From Pseudomonadota bacterium (GTDB lineage Bacteria; Pseudomonadota; Alphaproteobacteria; Rhizobiales; Xanthobacteraceae): DNA of 5,113 bases. A model generated the notes under the pieces. That model saw only the letters and a list, made by a program, of their open reading frames with translations. It was not told the DNA's origin and made no database searches. Positions 1 through 5,113 of the stretch are shown here, piece by piece; the first letter of the stretch is position 1, and each line of letters begins with the position of its first letter. The translations under genes and the position numbers were made by a program. The DNA is taken from positions 1 to 5,113 of the forward strand of contig CAUJKG010000249.1 in the NCBI GenBank assembly GCA_963205465.1, in the 5' to 3' direction.

Positions 1-1
1 T

Positions 2-706
2 GAACTGAAGTTCACACCAGAGCGCGAAATACTTGTGCGCTCGCCGGGGCTGTTCAAGGAATACCATGGCGATGCCGCGGGTACGAAGCGTGCCGTTTCC
101 GACGGGTGGTTTCATACAGGCGACGTCGGCTACCTCGGCGAAGACGGCGAACTTCGAATTGTTGAGCGTGCCGCAAACATCGGCGCATTGAAAGACGGCA
201 CGCAGTTCGCACCGCGCACCATCGAAAACAAGCTGAAGTTCTCGCAATATATCCGTGAAGCGATTGTCTTCGGTGCGGGGCGCGACAAGGTATGCGCGCT
301 GATCGATATCGATTTTGCGGCGGCCAGCCGCTGGGCTGACCTGCAAAGCATTACTTACACGGGGCACGCGGACCTGGCCTCGCGCGAAGAGACGTATGAT
401 CTGATTTCGCAGACGATAGCCGGCATCAACGACGAATTGGCATCCGATCCGGCCCTGAGCGGGCTGCAAGTGCAACGCTTTGCAATTGTCCGGAAGGAAT
501 TGAATGCAAACGACGGGCTTCTGACGCGCACTGGAAAGTTGCGTCGCATGGCGATCGAAGATCGCTACAGGACGCTGATCGACGGAATGTTTTCCGGTCG
601 CACAGAAGTGCCTGCCGAAGGCGAAAGCGACCACACGATCTCCCAAAACATGAAGATAGGCGAAGCAAAGCTCGGCCACGCTTCGAATGCGAGAAAGGCT
701 GCGTGA
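2..706 (+). CDS. AMP-forming acyl-CoA synthetase (FadD/long-chain type), C-terminal part, 5' end outside window
   Basis: This enzyme family activates a carboxylic acid with ATP to an acyl-adenylate and then to acyl-CoA in the cytoplasm. The frame is open from base 2, so the GTG at 35 is an internal Val (EILVRSPGLFKEY) and not a start. Visible landmarks are GWFHTGD (codons 104-124), the ribose-binding Asp region of the ANL superfamily; the hinge region VERAANIGALKDG (161-199), which keeps Arg but departs from the usual DRxKD; FAPRTIENKLKF, typical of the synthetases linked to Liv-type transporters; and LTRTGKLRR, whose Lys (536-538) matches the catalytic C-terminal lysine. The 3' end is intact, with a tail ending NARKAA. 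The stop overlaps the next gene by 4 nt, implying translational coupling to the transporter. Family assignment is secure. The substrate is unknown, with fatty, dicarboxylic or aromatic acids all possible. Confidence 0.92.
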   Translation, partial: ELKFTPEREILVRSPGLFKEYHGDAAGTKRAVSDGWFHTGDVGYLGEDGELRIVERAANIGALKDGTQFAPRTIENKLKFSQYIREAIVFGAGRDKVCALIDIDFAAASRWADLQSITYTGHADLASREETYDLISQTIAGINDELASDPALSGLQVQRFAIVRKELNANDGLLTRTGKLRRMAIEDRYRTLIDGMFSGRTEVPAEGESDHTISQNMKIGEAKLGHASNARKAA

Positions 707-1533
707 CCATGACTGCTCCAATCCAGCACTCCACACTGCAGCCGACCGAGCGCGCATATCCGATCGGCGCTCCGGTTCTTGAACTCGATTCGATCTCGCT
801 GCGATTTGGCGGCGTTCACGCGCTCACGAATATTTCGTTCAACGTTCTCGAGCATGAAATCCGGGCAATTATCGGCCCCAACGGTGCCGGTAAGAGTTCG
901 ATGCTGAACGTCATCAACGGCATTTACGTGCCGCAGGAGGGCACCATCAAGTTTCGCGGCAATGTCCTTAACGGCATGACACCCACCAAGGCCGCGGCGA
1001 TGGGCATTTCGCGCACTTTCCAGAACATCGCGCTTTTCAAAGGCATGACGGTGCTCGACAACATCATGGCGGGCAGAACTCTGCATTCGCACGCAACGTT
1101 TCTGGAGGTGGCGTTTCAGGCGCCGCGCGCCCGCCGGGAGGAAACGGAAAGCCGGGAGATAGCGGAAGAGATCATCGAGTTTCTTGAGATCGAGCATATC
1201 CGCAAGACGCCGGTCGCGCGGCTGCCCTATGGCCTGCAGAAGCGCGTCGAACTGGGGCGCGCGCTGGCGGCGCGGCCGAGCGTTCTGCTGCTCGATGAGC
1301 CGATGGCCGGCATGAATATCGAAGAGAAGCAGGACATGTGCCGCTCCATCCTCGATGTGAACGATCATTACGGCACCACGGTCGTGCTGATCGAGCACGA
1401 CATGGGCGTCGTGATGGATATCTCCGACCGTGTTGTGGTGCTCGACTACGGCAAGAAAATCGTTGACGGCACGCCCGACGAAGTCCGTTCAAACCAGAAC
1501 GTAATCGACGCCTATCTCGGCGTCGCGCATTGA
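703..1533 (+). CDS. ABC importer ATP-binding protein, LivG family
   Basis: Cytoplasmic ATPase subunit of a HAAT-type (branched-chain amino acid-like) importer. Of 276 residues, about 25 N-terminal residues precede the nucleotide-binding domain. Walker A is GPNGAGKSS (58-66), the Q-loop is RTFQNIALF with Gln107, the signature is the degenerate LPYGLQKRVEL (174-184), Walker B is VLLLDEP (194-200, Glu199 catalytic), and the H-loop is His232 in IEHDMG. GISRTFQN and the long insert between the Q-loop and signature are LivG hallmarks. All ATPase residues are present except that Pro replaces the signature Ser. LivG proteins often have a degenerate signature, so the LivF partner would supply a canonical one. 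The start is GTG 703, overlapping the upstream TGA. ATG 709, two codons in, is an alternative, with AAAGG at 694-698 upstream of both. It lies 3 nt from the permease gene and is clearly in the same operon. The cargo is probably not an amino acid, given the synthetase next door. Confidence 0.95.
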   Translation: MTMTAPIQHSTLQPTERAYPIGAPVLELDSISLRFGGVHALTNISFNVLEHEIRAIIGPNGAGKSSMLNVINGIYVPQEGTIKFRGNVLNGMTPTKAAAMGISRTFQNIALFKGMTVLDNIMAGRTLHSHATFLEVAFQAPRARREETESREIAEEIIEFLEIEHIRKTPVARLPYGLQKRVELGRALAARPSVLLLDEPMAGMNIEEKQDMCRSILDVNDHYGTTVVLIEHDMGVVMDISDRVVVLDYGKKIVDGTPDEVRSNQNVIDAYLGVAH

Positions 1534-1536
1534 GAG

Positions 1537-2445
1537 ATGGCAATGACAGGTTTTCTGTTTTTCATTGAGGTTCTTGTCGGCGGGCTGCTCTCCGGCGTGA
1601 TGTATGCGCTGGTCGCGCTCGGCTTCGTGCTGATTTACAAGGCCTCGAGCGTGTTCAATTTTGCGCAGGGCGCGATGGTGTTGTTCGCGGTCCTTTCCTT
1701 TGTCGGCATCATGGAGCTGGGTTTGCCGTTCTGGGCAGCACTTCTGGCTGCGATTGGCCTGATGGTGCTCGTGGGAATGGCGACGGAGCGCTTCGTGTTG
1801 CGACCGCTCGTCAGCCAGAATGAAGATACGTTGTTGATGGCGACGATCGGCCTGACCTTCGTGATCGAAGGCGTGGCGCAGCTCGCATGGGGCGTCGACG
1901 TTCGCAATCTCGATCTCGGTATTCGCGACGAGCCGATCGGCTGGGTGATGGACAAAACTGGCATGCTGATCAGCCAGCTGGACATCATGGCTGGTATCGT
2001 CGCCGGTGCCATGGTTACGGCGCTTGCGCTTCTGTTCTCGCGCACGAAGATCGGACGTGGCTTGCGCGCGGTGGCGGACGACCACACGGCAGCGCTCTCC
2101 ATCGGCATTCCGCTGAAACACATCTGGATGCTGGTATGGGCAACCGCGGGCGTTGTGGCGCTTGTCGCAGGCATGCTCTGGGGCGCACGCAGCGGCGTGC
2201 AGTTCGCGCTGGTATGGGTCGCGTTGAAGGCGCTGCCCGTTCTGATCATCGGCGGGTTCACATCTATTCCAGGCGTGATTATCGCGGGACTTCTGGTGGG
2301 CGCCTCCGAGAAGACCATCGAGGTGTATTTCGGTCCCTATTTCGGCGGCGGCGTCGAGGTGTGGTTTCCCTACGTGCTTGCGGTCTTTTTCCTGCTGATC
2401 CGGCCCGAAGGGCTGTTCGGTGAAAAAATTATCCGGCGCGTTTAA
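1537..2445 (+). CDS. ABC importer permease, LivH family
   Basis: Inner-membrane permease of the BPD_transp_2 (LivH) family. It is 302 residues, close to the usual length of about 300, and very hydrophobic, with roughly eight predicted membrane segments. The first (about 6-34) leads into the diagnostic VFNFAQGAMVLF stretch (FNFAQG at 40-45). The cytoplasmic coupling loop RTKIGRGLRAVADD (169-182), followed by HTAALSIGIP, is the EAA-like contact site for the ATPase. The C-terminus carries the typical RPEGLFG (289-295). Two in-frame starts are possible: ATG 1537, 3 nt after the upstream stop, and ATG 1543. GAGAG at 1532-1536 touches the first but sits 6 nt before the second, so 1543 may be the real start. 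It pairs with the LivM-type permease 25 nt downstream to form the channel. No damage is seen. Confidence 0.95.
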   Translation: MAMTGFLFFIEVLVGGLLSGVMYALVALGFVLIYKASSVFNFAQGAMVLFAVLSFVGIMELGLPFWAALLAAIGLMVLVGMATERFVLRPLVSQNEDTLLMATIGLTFVIEGVAQLAWGVDVRNLDLGIRDEPIGWVMDKTGMLISQLDIMAGIVAGAMVTALALLFSRTKIGRGLRAVADDHTAALSIGIPLKHIWMLVWATAGVVALVAGMLWGARSGVQFALVWVALKALPVLIIGGFTSIPGVIIAGLLVGASEKTIEVYFGPYFGGGVEVWFPYVLAVFFLLIRPEGLFGEKIIRRV

Positions 2446-2458
2446 CGGCCCGGAAGCT

Positions 2459-2462
2459 GGAG
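2459..2462 (+). promoter_or_regulatory. Ribosome binding site selecting the GTG start of the LivM-type gene
   Basis: GGAG lies 8 nt upstream of GTG 2471 in the 25-nt gap after the LivH-type gene. No ATG in frame is near. The protein from GTG begins FYRETGQFRTSYA, a segment I associate with LivM proteins of this operon type, which supports the GTG start. Confidence 0.6.
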
Positions 2463-2470
2463 ATTAAATC

Positions 2471-3535
2471 GTGTTCTATAGAGAAACCGGACAATTCAGA
2501 ACCAGCTATGCGCAGGACTCGCAAATCCTGCCGTTGCGACAGGATCGCATCGGTATGGCGTTCCTGTTGCTGGCAGCTATCATGATCCCGTTTGTCGCGA
2601 ACGCCTACTGGCTTAGCGCGATCATGATCCCCTGGCTGATCCTGTCGCTGGTCGCGCTGGGCCAGAACATTCTGATGGGCTATGCGGGCCAGCTCTCATT
2701 GGGATCCGCAGGCTTTATGGCCGTCGGCGCCTTCTCCTGTTACAATTTCATCCTGCGCATCGACGGCATTCCCTTCATCGTCGCCGTCATTCTTTCAGGT
2801 GTATGCGCGGCTCTTGTCGGGATCGTCTTCGGGCTGCCGAGCTTGCGGATTCGTGGCCTCTATCTCGCGGTCGCCACCCTCGCGTCGCAGTTCTTTATCG
2901 TGTGGTCCCTCGACAAGTTCGGCTGGTTCAAAAACTACGATCCTTCCGGCGTTATCACCGCGCAGAAGATCGTGATTATGGGATATACGCTCGACACGCC
3001 GGCCCAGAAGTATTGGGTCGTGCTCGGCATTGTCGCCGTGCTGGCTTTGCTTGCGAAGAATATGGCGCGAGGCAGCGTAGGGCGAGGGTGGATGGCCGTG
3101 CGCGATATGGACGTCGCTGCAGAGGTCACCGGCTTGTCTTTGCTGCGCACAAAGCTGCAGGCATTTGCAATCAGCTCATTCTATTGCGGTGTTGGCGGTG
3201 CTCTTTTCGCCTTCGCATATCTGCAAACGGTTGAACCTTCAGCATTTACCATCGATCTCTCGTTCCGGATCCTTTTCATGGTGATCATCGGTGGCCTGGG
3301 AACGATCATCGGGTCTTTCCTGGGTGCAGGGTTCATCTTGCTCGTCCCGATCTTCATGAACATTTTTTTTCATGGGCTGTTCGGTCACGCGGTCGATGCA
3401 AGCATCATTTCTGCCAGCGAGCAGGTGTTGTTCGGAGTGATGATCATTTCGTTCATGATCTTTGAGCCGCTGGGTCTTGCACGCTTGTGGCAGCTCACGA
3501 AGGAGCGGCTGCGGCTCTGGCCGTTCAAGCACTGA
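2471..3535 (+). CDS. ABC importer permease, LivM family
   Basis: Second inner-membrane permease of the HAAT importer, 354 residues. A hydrophilic N-terminus of about 28 residues (FYRETGQFRTSYAQD..., then LRQDRIG) precedes the first membrane segment. The diagnostic LivM stretch GYAGQLSLGSAGF starts at residue 70 (GYAGQLSLG 70-78). GLPSLRIRGLYLAVATLA follows, then the cytoplasmic ATPase-contact loop GRGWMAVRDMDVAAEVTG beginning at 204. The MVIIGGLGTIIGSFLGAG segment is also characteristic of the family, and the tail is basic (ERLRLWPFKH). About eight to ten membrane segments are likely. The start is GTG with a good Shine-Dalgarno sequence. A run of eight T at 3363-3370 falls inside the frame (NIFF codons) and the frame continues intact through it. 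It partners the LivH-type protein, and the gene is followed by a 68-nt gap before the binding-protein gene. Confidence 0.95.
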   Translation: MFYRETGQFRTSYAQDSQILPLRQDRIGMAFLLLAAIMIPFVANAYWLSAIMIPWLILSLVALGQNILMGYAGQLSLGSAGFMAVGAFSCYNFILRIDGIPFIVAVILSGVCAALVGIVFGLPSLRIRGLYLAVATLASQFFIVWSLDKFGWFKNYDPSGVITAQKIVIMGYTLDTPAQKYWVVLGIVAVLALLAKNMARGSVGRGWMAVRDMDVAAEVTGLSLLRTKLQAFAISSFYCGVGGALFAFAYLQTVEPSAFTIDLSFRILFMVIIGGLGTIIGSFLGAGFILLVPIFMNIFFHGLFGHAVDASIISASEQVLFGVMIISFMIFEPLGLARLWQLTKERLRLWPFKH

Positions 3536-3590
3536 GCAAACTTCACTGATCAACAAAAAGAGACGGCAAGCGTCCGCTTATCGTAACACT

Positions 3591-3596
3591 GGGAGG
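3591..3596 (+). promoter_or_regulatory. Strong ribosome binding site of the solute-binding protein gene
   Basis: GGGAGG lies 7 nt upstream of ATG 3604, the strongest Shine-Dalgarno match in the window. A competing ATG at 3600 is only 3 nt away, in another frame, and would not give a signal peptide. Spacing and protein content therefore both choose 3604. The strength fits the need for a molar excess of binding protein over membrane subunits. Confidence 0.75.
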
Positions 3597-3603
3597 ACTA
3601 TGA

Positions 3604-4968
3604 ATGCAGACCGAAAAACTACTTCGCCGGGTTCTTCCCGGCATCGCGGGGGCATGCGCAATGCTGGCGGTCACCGCGTCTACGCCGGCGACGGCGCAGC
3701 AGCCGGAGCAATATTTCCCGGTCGCAAGCATGCGCGTCGGTCCCTATAACGCTATGGGCACCGGCATTTTCGGAGGTGTCATCGACTATCTGAATTACGT
3801 CAACATCAAGCATGGCGGCGTAAACGGCGTAAAACTCGTCTACGAAGAGTGCGAAACGGAATACAACGCTGCCCGCAGCGTCGAATGTTATCAGCGCCTT
3901 CTAACCAACAGCAAAGGCCAAAAAATGCTGTTGTGGGATCCTTACGGGACGCCTCTGGCTTATGCAGTAATCGGCCGCGTGGCGGCGGACAATGTCGTGC
4001 TGGCGCAGGCCGGTTACGGGCGCACCGACGCCGCCGACGGACGCGTCTGGCCGTGGGTATTCGGCGCTACCGCAAACTACTGGTCGCAGATTTCCATGAA
4101 GCTGAATTTCATTCAGCAACAGGAGGGCGGCATTGATAAGATGAAGAACAAGACGATCGTTCATCTTCACATTGATACTGCCTATGGCCGCGAGCCGTTG
4201 CCCGCGATGCGTCAGATCGCGAAGGAGTGGGGCTTCCGCTTGATCGAAATTCCGATCGCGCCTCCGGGACTGGAGCAGCAATCGCAGTGGCTGCAGATCC
4301 GTAAGGAGAAAGCCGATTGGTTCACGTTCTGGGGTGCAGGCGCAGGCATGAGTGGTACCGCTCTCACCACAGCCGCGCGCGTCGGTTTCCCCCGCAACAA
4401 GATTATCTTCGTTACCTTCGGTGGTGCGGAAGAGGATATGATCGCAGGTGGTGCACAAGCCAAGGACACTCACGTCGTTGCGATGGTCTTGCCGGGCAAG
4501 CATTGGCCGCTGATCGCGGACATGGAAAAGGTTCTCTATAAAGAGCGAAAGATCGGCAATATGCAGAACCCGAACCGCGTCGGCACGATTTACTACAATC
4601 GCGGTGTAATCGCGGCGGTAAACTATATCGAAGCGATGAAGAATGCGCAGAAACACTTCAATAAAATCGGAAAGCCGATTACAGGCGAGGAGTTTCGTCT
4701 CGGATACGAAATGCTCGACTATACGGACGATGCTTATCGCAAGAGCCTTGGTATCGATGGCATGCTGCCGCCTTATAAGCTGACCTGCCGCGATCACGAA
4801 GGTGCAGGCAAGTTTCATATGATGCAGTGGGACGGTAAGCAATTCCAGATCGTAACCAAGGACTGGATGCCGGCGAGTGATCCGAAGTTTATCCGCAAGC
4901 TGATCGAAGAGTCTGCGGAGAAATACGCCAAGGAAAACAACATCAAGCTGCGCGACTGCCCGAACTGA
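3604..4968 (+). CDS. Periplasmic solute-binding protein of the importer, LivK-like (Peripla_BP_6)
   Basis: Captures the transported solute in the periplasm and delivers it to the LivH/LivM channel. Of 454 residues, the first 31 form a Sec signal peptide: basic n-region with KLLRR (5-9), hydrophobic core about 10-25, likely cleavage ATA|QQ after Ala31. Cys18 lacks a proper lipobox, so a soluble protein is more likely than a lipoprotein. The mature part reads as a type I periplasmic fold: FGGVIDYLNYVNIKHGGVNG (57-75), VYEECETEY (79-87), a domain crossing around LHIDTAYGRE, and TCRDHEGAG near the C-terminus. It is longer than E. coli LivJ/LivK (under 370 residues). The mature protein has four Cys (83, 95, 395, 452), which would allow two disulfides. 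This long form, with TCxDHEG near the C-terminus, is what I associate with Liv-type systems encoded beside AMP-forming synthetases. The ligand is not readable, but a carboxylic acid is inferred from context. Confidence 0.93.
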   Translation: MQTEKLLRRVLPGIAGACAMLAVTASTPATAQQPEQYFPVASMRVGPYNAMGTGIFGGVIDYLNYVNIKHGGVNGVKLVYEECETEYNAARSVECYQRLLTNSKGQKMLLWDPYGTPLAYAVIGRVAADNVVLAQAGYGRTDAADGRVWPWVFGATANYWSQISMKLNFIQQQEGGIDKMKNKTIVHLHIDTAYGREPLPAMRQIAKEWGFRLIEIPIAPPGLEQQSQWLQIRKEKADWFTFWGAGAGMSGTALTTAARVGFPRNKIIFVTFGGAEEDMIAGGAQAKDTHVVAMVLPGKHWPLIADMEKVLYKERKIGNMQNPNRVGTIYYNRGVIAAVNYIEAMKNAQKHFNKIGKPITGEEFRLGYEMLDYTDDAYRKSLGIDGMLPPYKLTCRDHEGAGKFHMMQWDGKQFQIVTKDWMPASDPKFIRKLIEESAEKYAKENNIKLRDCPN

Positions 4969-4990
4969 GCGTCTGGCCGGAAACGATAAC

Positions 4991-5017
4991 GGGCGGGAGG
5001 ACAAAGTTTTCCCGCCC
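4991..5017 (+). other. Intercistronic hairpin after the binding-protein gene
   Basis: GGGCGGGAGGAC (4991-5002) pairs with GTTTTCCCGCCC (5006-5017) over 12 bp, with two G-U pairs and an AAA loop. Eight outer pairs are perfect Watson-Crick and mostly G-C. It starts 22 nt after the stop at 4968 and ends 29 nt before the next ATG. No U-tract follows (ACCGTCAACTG), so it is not a standard intrinsic terminator. By analogy with structures downstream of other binding-protein genes, it may protect the 3' end of the upstream message or lower expression of the distal gene. That role is inferred. Confidence 0.6.
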
Positions 5018-5033
5018 ACCGTCAACTGCTTAC

Positions 5034-5039
5034 AGGAAA
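5034..5039 (+). promoter_or_regulatory. Ribosome binding site before the truncated last gene
   Basis: AGGAAA lies 7 nt upstream of ATG 5047. The good spacing indicates that a real gene starts here even though only ten codons remain open. Confidence 0.55.
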
Positions 5040-5046
5040 TATTTTC

Positions 5047-5079
5047 ATGAACGCTTCTGTTTCATCCATCGCCAACTGA
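5047..5079 (+). pseudogene. Probable 5' remnant of a LivF-type ATPase gene, interrupted after ten codons
   Basis: ATG 5047 has a good Shine-Dalgarno sequence and opens the peptide MNASVSSIAN before TGA at 5077-5079. The peptide is too short to identify on its own. Three points support reading it as the start of the second ATPase (LivF): the operon already has LivG, LivH, LivM and the binding protein but no LivF; LivF commonly follows in such clusters; and a polar, Ser/Ala-rich leader before the nucleotide-binding domain is usual there. The stop codon coincides with the first three bases of what looks like an insertion sequence end, so the original frame probably continued past Asn10. Alternatives are a leader peptide or a gene whose real start lies beyond the window. 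Confidence 0.45.
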
Positions 5080-5113
5080 TCTGCCCCCAATGAAGTGGTC
5101 CTCCCTGAGGTAT
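5077..5113. mobile_element. Putative terminal inverted repeat of an IS3-family insertion sequence, cut by window end
   Basis: The sequence beginning TGATCTGCCCCC and continuing through AAGTGGTCC resembles IS3-family ends, which start 5'-TG, are C-rich after about seven bases and often contain a GTGGxC block. It does not continue a LivF reading frame and differs in character from the preceding coding DNA. Only 37 bases are visible, with no transposase and no second end. If correct, the 3- or 4-bp target duplication would end at 5076 (AAC or CAAC). The identification rests on remembered similarity, and the orientation of the element is unknown. Confidence 0.5.

Noticed and set aside
35..706. 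GTG at 35 as a real start giving a short stand-alone protein
   Set aside because: The frame is open to the left edge and the residues before the GTG (ELKFTPEREIL) continue the synthetase fold, so this is a truncated gene and not a small one.
565..1398. A 277-codon open frame on the - strand, antisense to the synthetase end and the LivG-type gene
   Set aside because: It mirrors two well-supported genes and shows no motif or credible family signature.
3363..3370. Run of eight T in the LivM-type gene as a phase-variation tract
   Set aside because: The run encodes part of a membrane segment in an intact frame. It is a single short tract with no sign of switching.
3562..3579. Small dyads (GACG/CGTC and AAGCG/CGCTT) in the gap before the binding-protein gene, as operator or attenuator
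   Set aside because: Stems of only 4-5 bp overlap each other and are expected by chance. I also see no convincing -35/-10 promoter pair in this 68-nt gap.
3901..5025. A 374-codon open frame on the - strand, antisense to the binding-protein gene
   Set aside because: It lies almost wholly opposite a convincing gene, its product shows no recognisable domain, and its Arg/Leu/His-rich composition is typical of a codon-bias shadow.
4991..5030. Rho-independent terminator after the binding-protein gene
   Set aside because: The stem is strong but no T-run follows on the + strand, and a gene with its own RBS follows closely.

Overview
The window carries one co-directional operon on the + strand. It encodes a high-affinity ABC importer of the branched-chain amino acid (HAAT/LivGHMK) type, placed directly behind the 3' end of an acyl-CoA synthetase gene. 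Moderately high GC (by eye), GTG starts, tight gene packing and the character of the proteins suggest an alphaproteobacterium of the Bradyrhizobium/Rhodopseudomonas/Afipia type. This placement comes from remembered family resemblance, not from a search.

Layout: (1) 2-706, the C-terminal part of an AMP-forming acyl-CoA synthetase, cut by the left window edge. (2) 703-1533, a LivG-type ATPase that overlaps the synthetase stop by 4 nt. (3) 1537-2445, a LivH-type permease. (4) 2471-3535, a LivM-type permease. (5) 3604-4968, a periplasmic LivK-like (Peripla_BP_6) solute-binding protein with a Sec signal peptide, preceded by a 68-nt gap and a strong Shine-Dalgarno sequence. (6) 4991-5017, a 12-bp intercistronic hairpin without a U-tract. 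(7) 5047-5079, a well-placed RBS and ATG that open only ten codons before TGA. In this operon type the LivF ATPase gene is expected here. (8) 5077-5113, a sequence starting TGATCTGCCCCC that looks like the terminal inverted repeat of an IS3-family insertion sequence. The window ends inside it.

How the genes work together: the binding protein would capture a solute in the periplasm, LivH/LivM would form the channel, and LivG with LivF would power it. The translationally coupled synthetase suggests that the cargo is a carboxylic acid (fatty, dicarboxylic or aromatic) that is converted to its CoA thioester on entry, rather than an amino acid. The substrate cannot be read from the sequence.

The main point of interest is the right end. 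The second ATPase gene appears to be interrupted at codon 11 by an IS end whose first three bases supply the stop codon. Otherwise this is a conventional uptake operon, and I see no undescribed system in it.
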